A stretch of 44,454 bases of DNA from an uncultured bacterium (lineage in GTDB: Bacteria; Actinomycetota; Coriobacteriia; Coriobacteriales; Coriobacteriaceae). The translations under genes and the position numbers were made by a program. Below are positions 23,262 through 31,627 of this stretch, in pieces (position 1 is the stretch's first letter; every line of letters starts with the position of its first letter). The notes under the pieces were generated by a model that was not told where the DNA came from, did no database searches, and was given only the letters and a program-made list of their open reading frames with translations. The DNA is taken from the NCBI GenBank assembly GCA_905214615.1, contig CAJMMX010000010.1, positions 1-44,454 of the forward strand, written 5' to 3'.

Positions 23262-24149
23262 CTACCAGCTCAGCAGCTCGTAGCCGTCCTCGGTCACCAC
23301 GAGCTGTACCTCGCACTGGGCCGAATCGCTGCCGTCCTTGGTGCGCACGCACCAGCCGTCGCCCTTGCTGATCTTGATGTCGGGCGCTCCGGCGTTGACC
23401 ATGGGCTCGATGGTAAAGACCATGCCCGGCACCATGATGGTGTCCACATCGGGCGCCTCGGTGGTAAAGCCCACAAACGGGTCCTCGTGGAACTCCTTAC
23501 CGATGCCGTGTCCGCCGTACTCGCGCACCACGCTAAAGCCGGCGTCCTCGACGGTCTTTTGTACTGCCTCGGCCATAACGGAGAGCGGTAGCCATGGCTT
23601 GACGGCTGCCAGACCCGCCTCCACGCTGGCACGGGTGACGTCGACCAGGCGCTGGCGCTCGGCCGAGACCTCGCCGATGCAGAACATGCGGCTCGAATCA
23701 CTAAAGTAACCGTCCAAGATCGTGGAGCAGTCTACGTTGATGATGTCGCCCTCGTGCAGCACGTCCGTATCGCAGGGAATGCCGTGGCAGACCACATCAT
23801 TGATCGAGGTGCACACGCTCTTGGGGTAGCCCTCGTAGTTGAGGTCGGCCGGCGTGCCACCGTGCTCGACGGTGTAGTCGTAGATCATCTGGTCGATCTG
23901 GTTGGTGGTCATGCCTGCGGCGATATGCTCGCCCACATAATCGAGCACGCCCACGTTGATGGCTGCCGAGCGCTTGATGCCCTCGATATCGGCGGGAGTC
24001 TTGTAGAGCGTGCGAGGCAGAACCTCCCAGCCTTCTTCCCACAAGCGCTCGAGGCGCTCATCAAAGGCGCTATGGCATTTCTTGTATTTCTTGCCGCTGC
24101 CGCACCAGCAAGCGTCGTTGCGGCCGGGCACGGGTCCTTTGTCATACAT
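23262..24149 (-). CDS. map: Type I methionine aminopeptidase with N-terminal SEC-C zinc motif
   Basis: The enzyme removes initiator methionine from nascent proteins. The N terminus GRNDACWCGSGKKYKKCH (9-26) is a SEC-C zinc motif, known from SecA, which may dock the enzyme at the ribosome. The pita-bread domain follows, with TSINDVVCHGIP, metal ligands Asp and Asp in NVDCSTILDGYFSDSS, His in YGGHGIGKEFHE, Glu in FTIEPM and Glu in SAQCEVQLVVTEDGYE. The last motif is usually QFEHT, so CEVQ is a local variant that keeps the metal-binding Glu. Length is 295 residues. AAAGGAAG lies 6 nt upstream of the ATG. Confidence 0.95.
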   Translation of the reverse strand: MYDKGPVPGRNDACWCGSGKKYKKCHSAFDERLERLWEEGWEVLPRTLYKTPADIEGIKRSAAINVGVLDYVGEHIAAGMTTNQIDQMIYDYTVEHGGTPADLNYEGYPKSVCTSINDVVCHGIPCDTDVLHEGDIINVDCSTILDGYFSDSSRMFCIGEVSAERQRLVDVTRASVEAGLAAVKPWLPLSVMAEAVQKTVEDAGFSVVREYGGHGIGKEFHEDPFVGFTTEAPDVDTIMVPGMVFTIEPMVNAGAPDIKISKGDGWCVRTKDGSDSAQCEVQLVVTEDGYELLSW

Positions 24150-24201
24150 GGCTAACTTCCTTTCATTCGCAGCTAGTATAGCCCACCCACGCGGCCATAA
24201 A

Positions 24202-24268
24202 AGTTGCGGTGATATAGTTCCGATTTAAGCGGTTTAACAGCACAAATAGGAACTATATCACCGCAACT
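24202..24268. repeat. Hairpin repeat with GTTGCGGTGA arms, copy J2
   Basis: AGTTGCGGTGATATAGTTCC (24202-24221) is the exact inverse of 24249-24268. It shares AGTTGCGGTGATATA with the hairpin at 16465 but has a different inner stem and loop. It lies between the 3' end of the radical SAM gene and the map start. Confidence 0.8.
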
Positions 24269-24309
24269 GATGGGGCGGGATGGCGGGCACTAGCTGCTGC
24301 GTGGTTTTG

Positions 24310-25086
24310 CTAGTAGCTCACCTGGCAGGGAATACCGAGGGCGCGCACGCGCGCGGCAATGGCGTCGAGCACCTCGGGCGCTGCTTTGGCAAGGCCGGCG
24401 ACTGGTGTCTCGCGCGCGACCGTGTAGATGGTCGCCTCCTGCGGACGAATGCGCTCAAGCGCCGCGAGCCAGGGGGCAACATACTCCTCGCCGGTATTGT
24501 CGATGAGCTTGCCCTGATACTCGCCGGTCAAAAAGATCGTCTGGATAATAACGTGACCGTCAAAGCTTGCGAACGTCTCGATCTGGTGTTCGACGTTGTA
24601 GGGGCCAACAGGCTGGTCGAGCAGCTGGATAAACGCCGGGTCGACGGTATCGAGCTTAAGAATGTTGTCGTCGACCATCATGAGCGCGTCGTGCACCTCG
24701 GGGCGGTCGGCGCGTGTGCCGTTGGAGAGCACGGCGATCTTGGAGTTTGGGGCAAGCTCGTCGCGCAGTGCGACGGCGCCGGCGATGGCCCGTGGAAACT
24801 CCGGTGCGGCGGTGGGCTCGCCGTTGCCTGCGAAGGTGATTACATCGGGGAGCTCGCCCTCGGCTGCCATCTCGCGCAGCTTTGCCTCGAGCGCTTCGAG
24901 TACCACGGCAGCCGTGTTATACGGCTCATGGCAGGGGCGCTCGGCGTTGAGGCCGTTCTCGCAGTAGATGCAGTCGAACGTGCAGATTTTGCCGCTGGCC
25001 GGCATCATGTTGACGCCGAGCGAGAGACCAAGGCGACGGCTGCGAACGGGCCCAAAGATGGGGCTGGCATTCAAAAACGTAGACAT
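24310..25086 (-). CDS. Radical SAM protein, COG0731 (Tyw1-like) family
   Basis: The protein begins near FGPVRSRRLGLSLGVNMMP, the sequence that precedes the cluster motif in COG0731 proteins. The [4Fe-4S] cysteines are Cys35, Cys39 and Cys42 in CTFDCIYC. TFAGNGEPTAAPEF is the SAM-binding GNGEPT strand. Some relatives act in wyosine tRNA modification in archaea and eukaryotes; the bacterial role is not established, and wyosine itself is not expected here. ATG 25086 has GAGGAG 9 nt upstream; ATG 25092 is only 3 nt from it and less likely. The length is 258 residues. No partner gene is adjacent. Confidence 0.85.
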   Translation of the reverse strand: MSTFLNASPIFGPVRSRRLGLSLGVNMMPASGKICTFDCIYCENGLNAERPCHEPYNTAAVVLEALEAKLREMAAEGELPDVITFAGNGEPTAAPEFPRAIAGAVALRDELAPNSKIAVLSNGTRADRPEVHDALMMVDDNILKLDTVDPAFIQLLDQPVGPYNVEHQIETFASFDGHVIIQTIFLTGEYQGKLIDNTGEEYVAPWLAALERIRPQEATIYTVARETPVAGLAKAAPEVLDAIAARVRALGIPCQVSY

Positions 25087-25311
25087 AGGCATATGCTCCT
25101 CAAGACAATTGTGCCTAAGCATAGCATCGGCTCCAAAGCAAGGTGTGGGCTCTTGCTTTACAAGTTTCGTTTTTTCACGTCGCTCATGATGCCGTGCCAT
25201 GAAAAGCCTCGGGTCGGGTAAAGTTAATCTGTTAACAAGGTGTAAAGCAATGCGGGTCCATCCAACCGTGCTGACGTGCAACTGGATGAGCATTGATGAT
25301 GGGGGCACAAC

Positions 25312-26109
25312 ATGGATTTTACGGTCGAGAATGCGGGCACCACGATTGCCTGTCGCGAATATGCCGACCCGGATGTGTCGCCTGATGCTCCTGCCTTGGT
25401 GTGCGTGCACGGCGCTTGTGTCGACGGCACATTTTTCGACGGCATCGCTTGTGAGCTCAGTCGCAACTACCGCGTAATTGCCTACGACCGCCGCGGCTGT
25501 GGTGGCAGCAGCGATGCGGCAGACGGCAGCTATGATCTTGCCGCTCAGGCCGCCGATCTGCAAGCCGTGATCGAACACGTTGGCGCTCCGACAAATGTGC
25601 TTGCGCACAGCGCCGGTACGTTGGTGGCGCTGGAGCTTCTTCGTACCGAACCCCATCTCGTCGCCCGTGCGATTCTGCATGAGCCGGCTGTGTCGGCCGA
25701 AGGCGTCGGCATGGGCGCAGCCCCGGTTTTGCTCGATATGATTGCGGCTGGAAAGGTTTCAAGGGCGCTCCGGCTTTTCTTGGGAGCCCTCGGCGACTTG
25801 GACCCCGAGGCTCCTGGAACGACCGAAGCGGAAGCCAAACATGCCCTGCGCAATGGTCGTTGCTTCATGGCCAATGAATACGGGATTACTATGACCTGCG
25901 TTCCCGATTGGGATAGCGTTCGCGCGTCAAAAACGGTGGCCGCCGTGCTCCTGGGCGAGCTCTCGATTGGCACGCCCCGCGAGGCTGGCACGCGAGCGGC
26001 TGCCGAATATCTCGATTGCCCCCTCGTGACAATCCCGGGCGCGCACAACGGCCTGCGCGATCGCCCGGGAGCGGCTGCCCAGACTGTCCTTGGCATCCTG
26101 GGGCTCTAA
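25312..26109 (+). CDS. Alpha/beta hydrolase
   Basis: The fold is shown by the oxyanion-hole segment VCVHGACVDG (31-39), YDRRGCGGSS (58-67), the nucleophile elbow AHSAGTL with Ser100, and the late histidine His245 in IPGAHNGLRD. The acid residue is probably within the lid or after strand 6 and is not certain. The 265-residue length fits a small esterase or haloperoxidase-like hydrolase. The short cap (about 130-205) gives no substrate clue, and no signal peptide is seen. GGGGG lies about 6 nt before the ATG. It diverges from the radical SAM gene and is separated from the downstream signalling genes by 211 bp. Confidence 0.87.
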   Translation: MDFTVENAGTTIACREYADPDVSPDAPALVCVHGACVDGTFFDGIACELSRNYRVIAYDRRGCGGSSDAADGSYDLAAQAADLQAVIEHVGAPTNVLAHSAGTLVALELLRTEPHLVARAILHEPAVSAEGVGMGAAPVLLDMIAAGKVSRALRLFLGALGDLDPEAPGTTEAEAKHALRNGRCFMANEYGITMTCVPDWDSVRASKTVAAVLLGELSIGTPREAGTRAAAEYLDCPLVTIPGAHNGLRDRPGAAAQTVLGILGL

Positions 26110-26259
26110 CACCCGCAATAGCCAAAGCAGACTTCACCCGCAAACGTTTCGGCCGTGTTAACAAATGTGCTCAAAACCTCACGTCTGCGGCTTTAATCGC
26201 GCCGTCTGCCAACTCATAAAAATGTAACAGCATTCACGTGCTTACCTGCATCGACAAGG

Positions 26260-26275
26260 TGTTACCCTTGTAACA
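26260..26275. promoter_or_regulatory. Palindrome TGTTAC-CCTT-GTAACA upstream of the signalling gene
   Basis: A perfect 6-bp inverted repeat with a 4-bp spacer lies 45 bp upstream of the GGDEF/HD-GYP gene. A related half-site, TGTAACA, occurs at 26223-26229. Position and symmetry suit an operator over or near the promoter. No regulator is assigned. Confidence 0.5.
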
Positions 26276-26320
26276 TTTGGAACCCACCGCCACCATGCGA
26301 AACTATCGAAAGGGCCCCAT

Positions 26321-28201
26321 ATGCTCAATAATCACGAGGTCAATCTAACCGACGAGGAGGCTGCCGCCGAGGTCGCCCGTGTCGCGAAGACCTACCCCGT
26401 GGTACGTTTACTGTCGGCCGATCAGATTAAGAGCGAGCCTAACTGCCTGCTCGCCGGCGATCGCTGCCCTTGTTTGCGCCAGGCAAGTCTTGAGGCCTTG
26501 ACAGATTCCGATGAGGTGTCGGAGCAACTGCTCAACGATGGCGTTGAGTACCGTGCCCATCTGCGCCCTCTGAAGGTCGAGGGCAAGCCTCATGTCCTGC
26601 TGATGGTGCGTCCGATCGATGGGCAAGAGGCTGCAGAAGAGGACCTTGTCTACACCGACGTGCTGACGAGCGTGCATAATCGCCGGTATTACGAGGAAAA
26701 GCTCCGAAGCGCCCGCATGAATGCCGGCGTTGCGATGATCGACCTTGATGATTTTAGGGTCTTCAACGATACGTGTGGCCGTCATGCCGGCGACCTTGCG
26801 CTCGGTGCTGTGGCGACAGCCATGCGCAGCGGAATCCGTTCGACTGACGAGCTTGTGCGCTATGGCTGCGACAAGTTTGTGGTTGTCATGCCCAATATTC
26901 CCTCCGATGACTTCACCCGTCGCCTGCATCAGGTGTCCGATGCCGTTCGTTCCACGATTATTCCGGGCCATGAGTACGTGAGCTTGACGGCATGTGTTGG
27001 TGGCGTTCGCATTCATGGCGAGACGGTCGATGAGGGCGTTGGCCGCGCTGTCCAGTTACTGAGCCGCGCTAAGGCAAAAGCCGGTACGGTCGTGACCGAT
27101 GCCGATTCCATCGAGGCCTTCCAAAGCGAAAGGCCTTTGGTGCTTATTGTCGATGACTCCGAGATGAACCGAGTCATTCTCAGCGAGATGCTCAAGGACG
27201 AATATTGCATCCTCGAGGCCGATAACGGTCGTGCGGCGCTCGACATTGTCGACCGCTATGGCGATGAGTTGTCGCTCGTGCTGCTGGACATTGTCATGCC
27301 GGGCATAAGCGGCTTTGAGGTGCTAGCCGATCTGTCGCGCCGATCGGGCATCGACAATCTGCCTGTCATCATGATTTCGAGCGAAGACTCCGATGATATG
27401 GTTCTGCGCGCGTACGAGCTAGGCGCCTCGGACTATATCAACCGCCCGTTTGACTCCCGTGTCGTGCGCCGCCGTGTAAGCAACACCATCCGCCTATACG
27501 CCAAACAGCGCCGCCTGACGAGCCTGCTGTCCCAGCAGTACAACGAGCGTGTCAAGAACAGTCGCATGCTCATCGACATCATGGCTGGCGTCATGGAGCT
27601 TCGCAACGGCGAGAGCGGCAGGCACGTTACGAACATCGAAAAGCTGACCGAGCTGCTGCTTGGCTGTCTGGTCCAGCGTAGCGACACCATTTCCCTTGAC
27701 AATGAGGAGCGCTCCACGATTGCCCTGGCTTCGGCGCTGCACGATATCGGCAAGATGTCGATTGACGATGCGATTCTCAACAAACCCGGGCGCCTTACGC
27801 CCGAGGAGTTCGAGATTATGAAGACGCATACCACAATCGGCGCCGACATGCTGCTTGAGCTGGGTAGCCATCACGCCGGCAATGCGCTTATGGAATATGC
27901 GTACCAGATTGCGCGTTGGCATCACGAGCGCTGGGACGGCAAGGGTTATCCCGATGGCCTTAAGGGCGACGAAATTCCCATTGCCGCACAGGTGGTTTCG
28001 GTGGCCGACGTGTACGATGCTCTGACGAGCGTGCGCGTGTACAAGGACGCTATCCCGCACAAGGAGGCAATTCAGATGATCCTGGACGGTAAGTGCGGCA
28101 CCTTTAACCCGCTGCTGCTCGATTGTCTGCTCGAGGTGCAAGACCAAATTGCCGAGACGTTGGCACGCCCCGCTGACGTCGTCGCGTTTCCCACGATTTA
28201 G
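26321..28201 (+). CDS. Degenerate GGDEF - receiver - HD-GYP signalling protein
   Basis: A 626-residue soluble protein. The N-terminal region (1-105) has a Cys cluster at 42, 49 and 51 (NCLLAGDRCPC) and no recognised fold. A GGDEF-type domain (about 109-265) has DVLTSVHNRR and DLDDFRVFND, but its signature is YGCDKF (181-186) instead of GGDEF, so cyclase activity is unlikely. A CheY-like receiver follows (273-385: VDDS, phosphoacceptor Asp323 in LLDIVMPG, Lys replaced by Arg in NRPFD). The HD-GYP domain (about 412-600) is intact: HDIGK with His474-Asp475, HHERWDGKGYP (534-544) and VADVYDAL, so it probably degrades c-di-GMP. No transmembrane segment is present. The HPt gene follows 23 bp later. 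Confidence 0.9.
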   Translation: MLNNHEVNLTDEEAAAEVARVAKTYPVVRLLSADQIKSEPNCLLAGDRCPCLRQASLEALTDSDEVSEQLLNDGVEYRAHLRPLKVEGKPHVLLMVRPIDGQEAAEEDLVYTDVLTSVHNRRYYEEKLRSARMNAGVAMIDLDDFRVFNDTCGRHAGDLALGAVATAMRSGIRSTDELVRYGCDKFVVVMPNIPSDDFTRRLHQVSDAVRSTIIPGHEYVSLTACVGGVRIHGETVDEGVGRAVQLLSRAKAKAGTVVTDADSIEAFQSERPLVLIVDDSEMNRVILSEMLKDEYCILEADNGRAALDIVDRYGDELSLVLLDIVMPGISGFEVLADLSRRSGIDNLPVIMISSEDSDDMVLRAYELGASDYINRPFDSRVVRRRVSNTIRLYAKQRRLTSLLSQQYNERVKNSRMLIDIMAGVMELRNGESGRHVTNIEKLTELLLGCLVQRSDTISLDNEERSTIALASALHDIGKMSIDDAILNKPGRLTPEEFEIMKTHTTIGADMLLELGSHHAGNALMEYAYQIARWHHERWDGKGYPDGLKGDEIPIAAQVVSVADVYDALTSVRVYKDAIPHKEAIQMILDGKCGTFNPLLLDCLLEVQDQIAETLARPADVVAFPTI

Positions 28202-28224
28202 TTTGACCAAAGGAGTTTTAATCC

Positions 28225-28581
28225 ATGATTTCCATGCGTGAGGCGTATGAGAAGATCGGCGCTAATTATGATGACGCGTGCGCTCGGCTGATGGGCGAGG
28301 AAATGCTTGCCCGCTTTGCCCTCAAGTTTTTGGATGACGAGAGCATGGACAAGCTGGAGGCCGCCATGGCGGCAGGAGACGCCGAAGGTGCGTTTATGGC
28401 AGCGCACACGCTCAAGGGCGTGAGCCAGAACCTGGGATTCGATAATCTGTACGAGCCGGCGGTCGTGGTGACCGAAGCGCTGCGCGGTGCCGGCTCCGTT
28501 GACGGCGCTCGCGAGGGAATGCATGCGCTGCAGCAGCAATATGCAGCTACGATGTCGGCCCTGCGCGAGGTGGCCGAGTAA
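28225..28581 (+). CDS. HPt (histidine phosphotransfer) domain protein
   Basis: A 118-residue, probably all-helical protein with the HPt motif AAHTLKGVSQNLGF, in which His61 is the predicted phosphoacceptor. AAGGAG lies 9-10 nt before ATG 28225; an in-frame ATG at 28234 is possible. The close spacing implies an operon and a phosphotransfer partnership with the receiver domain of the preceding protein. The cognate hybrid kinase is not in the window, and the kinase remnant at 10802 lacks its phosphoacceptor domain. Its stop lies 30 bp before fossil transposon sequence. Confidence 0.88.
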   Translation: MISMREAYEKIGANYDDACARLMGEEMLARFALKFLDDESMDKLEAAMAAGDAEGAFMAAHTLKGVSQNLGFDNLYEPAVVVTEALRGAGSVDGAREGMHALQQQYAATMSALREVAE

Positions 28582-28609
28582 GAGGCTGTGAGCCTTGATG
28601 ACTATGAGA

Positions 28610-28624
28610 GTGGATAATTTCCCG
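28610..28624. other. Possible insertion-sequence end
   Basis: GTGGATAATTTCCCG lies about 45 bp beyond the transposase remnant stop and resembles GTGGACAGTTCCGGG at 28910-28924, exactly 300 bp away in the same orientation. Ends of IS3-family elements often look like this, but a proper element would have inverted ends. This may mark two different truncated copies. Confidence 0.35.
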
Positions 28625-28668
28625 TTTTAGGCCCGGTGACGGGGAACTGCGGACGATTTCCTGGACCG

Positions 28669-28896
28669 TCACGCGGCCCTTCCCAGCGCGGCGCGGAACT
28701 CGGCCGGCGTGCGGCCGCCGAGCGCATCGCTGCGCCTCTCCGTATTGTAGCGGCCGATCCAGCCACCGAGCTCCTCGATGAAGCGGGCGGGGGTCCAGTC
28801 CGACCAGTCCCTGCCGTGCCAGAACTCCTCCTTGAGCAGGCCGAAGAAGCCCTCCATCGCCGCGTTGTCCGAGCTGCAGCCCTTGGCGGACTGGAT
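28669..28896 (-). pseudogene. C-terminal remnant of an IS3-family transposase (orfB)
   Basis: The frame reads SAKGCSSDNAAMEGFFGLLK, then EEFWHGRDWSDWTPARFIEE, GGWIGRYNTERRSDALGGRT and PAEFRAAL. This is the end of an IS3 orfB rve domain, with the third catalytic Glu in the EGFFG segment. The DDE domain upstream, including the first two aspartates, is missing beyond about 28896, where sequence of another origin begins. The stop is at 28669-28671. It is not mobile by itself. Confidence 0.85.
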
Positions 28897-28924
28897 TGGC
28901 TACACTGATGTGGACAGTTCCGGG

Positions 28925-29143
28925 AGGGGCGCAAGAGACGGGAGGGCCGTGTACGCGTTCCTGCGCGAGAGCCGCGGGGAGGGGCTGCCTGGGTACGTGC
29001 CTGTCAACTCGGTCTACGTCTTTGATGACCGGGTCGTACTCAATATAAACTTCACGGATGATGCCAAAACGGTCACCCGTGAGGAAGTGTTGGGTTCGAG
29101 TGCTATGGACAATGTTCCAGCATGCTGGGATCGAACTCGCTAG
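28925..29143 (+). pseudogene. Possible C-terminal remnant of a large serine recombinase
   Basis: One frame reads NSVYVFDDRVVLNINFTDDA and then KTVTREEVLGSSAMDNVPAC before a stop. It resembles the extreme C terminus of integrase-type serine recombinases, where VFDDKIV-like beta strands end the protein. The catalytic domain is absent. The open frame continues leftwards through the IS3 fragment, so the 121-codon frame is a chance fusion across a junction near 28900. Its end overlaps the 3' end of the DUF523 gene on the other strand. The family call is tentative. Confidence 0.45.
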
Positions 29144-29564
29144 CCGGAATCACACGGTACCCGTGACGCAGCAGCAGATCGACAAAAACACCGTTGCCCG
29201 CGGTGAGCGTACCGCTAAAGGTGCCATCGTAGACGCGACCCGCGCCGCACGAGGGGCTACGGTCCTGAAGGACGCACACAGAGATCTCGGACGGGCCGCC
29301 AAAGTGCTCGCACATATCGAGCGCGCGCTGGGCACCCAGGCGAAACTCGCAATCGACCGAGATGCCCTCGCAGGTGCGGACCTCACCGTCCACAATCTCG
29401 GATGGCTTGCGCGGCGTGGGCAGGCCACCAAAAACCTCGGGGCATACCAGTAAGACCTCGGTCCCCGTACCATCGCAAGCCTCGACCAACTCGCGATGGT
29501 AATTATCGAGCCCGTTATACTTACAGCTCTCGCCCATCAAACAGGCACTTACCACGATCTTCAT
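29103..29564 (-). CDS. DUF523 family protein
   Basis: A 153-residue protein with the conserved features of DUF523: N-terminal VSACLMGESCKYNG, LLVCPEVFGGLPTPRKPSEI and LQDRSPSCGAGRVYDG. The three cysteine motifs suggest metal or cluster binding, but no function is established. ATG 29564 has GAGGAG 9 nt upstream; the frame upstream of it crosses the ftsH terminator and is not part of the gene. It sits immediately after that terminator on the same strand, so its promoter must overlap or lie within the hairpin region. Its last codons overlap the recombinase-like remnant. Confidence 0.88.
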   Translation of the reverse strand: MKIVVSACLMGESCKYNGLDNYHRELVEACDGTGTEVLLVCPEVFGGLPTPRKPSEIVDGEVRTCEGISVDCEFRLGAQRALDMCEHFGGPSEISVCVLQDRSPSCGAGRVYDGTFSGTLTAGNGVFVDLLLRHGYRVIPASEFDPSMLEHCP

Positions 29565-29586
29565 ATAACAACTCTCCTCACGCAAA

Positions 29587-29623
29587 ATCGCCCCATTTGA
29601 GATGAACACTCAAATGGGGCGAT
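29587..29623 (-). terminator. Strong hairpin terminator after ftsH
   Basis: The perfect 15-bp arms ATCGCCCCATTTGAG (29587-29601) and CTCAAATGGGGCGAT (29609-29623) have the 7-nt loop ATGAACA. On the minus strand the stem is followed by TTTTGCG. The stem contains the same CATTTGAG-type core as other intergenic hairpins, but the loop is different. Confidence 0.8.
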
Positions 29624-29642
29624 CGACACTGCGCAACTAGTA

Positions 29643-31550
29643 TTACTGCTGCTTTGGCATCAGCGGATTCTCACGCGTGAGGAGATTCATAAACTCCTCG
29701 CCCGTGATGGTCTCCTTCTTGTACAGATAACGAGCCAGCTCATGGAGCTTAAACTTGTTCTCCTTGAGGATCTGCAGGGCGCGATCGTGCGCATCCTCGA
29801 TCAGCTTGGCGACGATCGCGTCGACGCGCTCGGCCGTACCGGGGGCGCAGGTGAGCGACGTGTCTTGGTTAAGGTAGGCATTCTGTACGGTACCGAGCGC
29901 CATCATGCCAAACTCATCCGACATACCAAAGCGCGTCACCATGTTGCGGGCGAGCTTGGTGGCCTGCTCGATATCATTGGCCGCGCCAGTCGTCATCTCG
30001 CCAAAGATCAGCTCCTCGGCAGCACGTCCGCCGCAGTAGACGGCGAGCTTGTCCAGGACTTCCTGGCGCGTGGTCAGGAAGCGCTCATCCTCCTCGACCT
30101 GCATGGTGTAGCCCAGAGCACCGCTCGTACGCGGCACGATGGTGATCTTGGTAACCGGCGCAGAACCCTTCTGGCGGGCGGCAACGATGGCATGGCCGAT
30201 CTCGTGGTACGAAACAACCTGTTTCTCGTGGTCGGACAGAACCGTGGACTTACGCTGCTGGCCGGCGATGACGACCTCCACCGACTCCTCAAAATCGTCC
30301 TGCGTGGCGCGCTTGCGACCCTCGCGGACAGCACGCAGCGCGCCCTCGTTGATGATATTGGCCAGGTCGGCGCCCGAGGCACCGGGCGTGGCGCGGGCAA
30401 TCGCGGTCAGATCGATCGGCGGCTGCGTCTTCACGCTCTTGGCATGCAGCTCAAGAATGTTCTTACGTCCGGTCAGGTCGGGCAGCTCAACGGGGATGCG
30501 GCGGTCAAAACGACCGGGGCGCAACAGGGCGGGATCGAGGCTGTCGGGACGGTTGGTTGCGGCAAGCACAACGATACCCTTGTGGTTATCGAAGCCGTCC
30601 ATCTCGGTCAGCAGCTGGTTGAGCGTCTGCTCGCGCTCGTCGTTGCCGCTAAAGCCACCGCCGTCACGCTTCTTACCGATGGTATCGATCTCATCGATAA
30701 AGACGATACACGGGGCCTTTTCCTTGGCCTGCTTAAACAGATCGCGCACCTTGGCAGCGCCACGGCCGACGAACATCTCGACGAACTCAGAACCAGAAAT
30801 ACTAAAGAACGGAACACCAGCTTCGCCGGCCACAGCCTTGGCAAGCAGGGTCTTACCAGTGCCCGGAGGGCCCACAAGAAGAGCGCCGCGCGGCAGCTTG
30901 GCGCCGATCTCCTCGTAGCGCTGCGGCTTCTCCAGAAAGTCGACGACCTCCTTGAGGGACTCCTTGGCCTCTTCCTGGCCGGCGACGTCCTTAAAGGTCA
31001 CGCCCACGTCCTTGGAGGCGATCACGCGCGCGCCGGACTTACCCAATCCGCCGCCGCCAAAACCACCGCCGCCAAAGTTCATCGACGGGCCGTCATCGCC
31101 CATAGCCTTCTTCATGCGGCGGTTGAGCCACCAGCCAATCAGGAAGAAAATCGCCATGGGAAGAATGAGCGTAATCAGGTAGTAGGTCATCAGGCCCGAG
31201 CTCTTGTCGGGAACGACCGACTCCAGCGAAGCGCCAGACTCAAGCACGCGATCGGTAAAGCCCGCGTCATTCGGCACACCGGTCGTCTTGTAGGCGATGT
31301 TCTCGTCCTCGCCCTTTTTAGTGTAATAAATCGTGTAATCGTCAGTGTTGTACTCGACCTTGTCGACGCTCTTCTTATCAAGCGCTTTGACAAACGTCGA
31401 GTAATCGGTCTTCGTAATCTGCTGCGTGTGACCGATGTTGGGGAACAGAACGGTCGAGAGCACGAGGTAGACGACGAAGGCGATGAGCACGTAGAGAATC
31501 ATATTCCGTCTACGTTTGTTGTCATCCATCTCCATCTGCTTGAACTCCAT
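29643..31550 (-). CDS. ftsH: ATP-dependent zinc metalloprotease FtsH
   Basis: A membrane-anchored AAA+ protease that degrades misassembled membrane proteins and regulators. It has a TM helix at about 17-37, an extracytoplasmic domain to about 120, a second TM at about 121-142, and a glycine-rich linker (159-170). Walker A is GPPGTGKT (227-234), Walker B VFIDEID, and the SRH is ATNRPDSLDPALLRPGRFDR. The protease zinc site is HEIGH (449-453), where HEAGH is commoner; both zinc histidines and the glutamate are kept. The length of 635 residues is normal. ATG 31550 lacks a good ribosome binding site, whereas ATG 31535 has GGAG 9 nt upstream and may be the true start. It diverges from cobO. Confidence 0.95.
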   Translation of the reverse strand: MEFKQMEMDDNKRRRNMILYVLIAFVVYLVLSTVLFPNIGHTQQITKTDYSTFVKALDKKSVDKVEYNTDDYTIYYTKKGEDENIAYKTTGVPNDAGFTDRVLESGASLESVVPDKSSGLMTYYLITLILPMAIFFLIGWWLNRRMKKAMGDDGPSMNFGGGGFGGGGLGKSGARVIASKDVGVTFKDVAGQEEAKESLKEVVDFLEKPQRYEEIGAKLPRGALLVGPPGTGKTLLAKAVAGEAGVPFFSISGSEFVEMFVGRGAAKVRDLFKQAKEKAPCIVFIDEIDTIGKKRDGGGFSGNDEREQTLNQLLTEMDGFDNHKGIVVLAATNRPDSLDPALLRPGRFDRRIPVELPDLTGRKNILELHAKSVKTQPPIDLTAIARATPGASGADLANIINEGALRAVREGRKRATQDDFEESVEVVIAGQQRKSTVLSDHEKQVVSYHEIGHAIVAARQKGSAPVTKITIVPRTSGALGYTMQVEEDERFLTTRQEVLDKLAVYCGGRAAEELIFGEMTTGAANDIEQATKLARNMVTRFGMSDEFGMMALGTVQNAYLNQDTSLTCAPGTAERVDAIVAKLIEDAHDRALQILKENKFKLHELARYLYKKETITGEEFMNLLTRENPLMPKQQ

Positions 31551-31627
31551 CTACTGGGGTTGATAATGCTTTCTAGAATACCCAACCAGGACGGCGATAA
31601 ACCGACGCCGAGCACGAAAGGACAGAG

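Noticed and set aside
24310..25092. Radical SAM gene considered as wyosine synthase TYW1 proper
   Set aside because: Only the COG0731 family level is supported; bacteria are not known to make wyosine and no partner genes are present.
28778..29143. 121-codon frame as a possible new gene
   Set aside because: It crosses the junction between antisense IS3 transposase and a recombinase-like tail, so the fusion is accidental.
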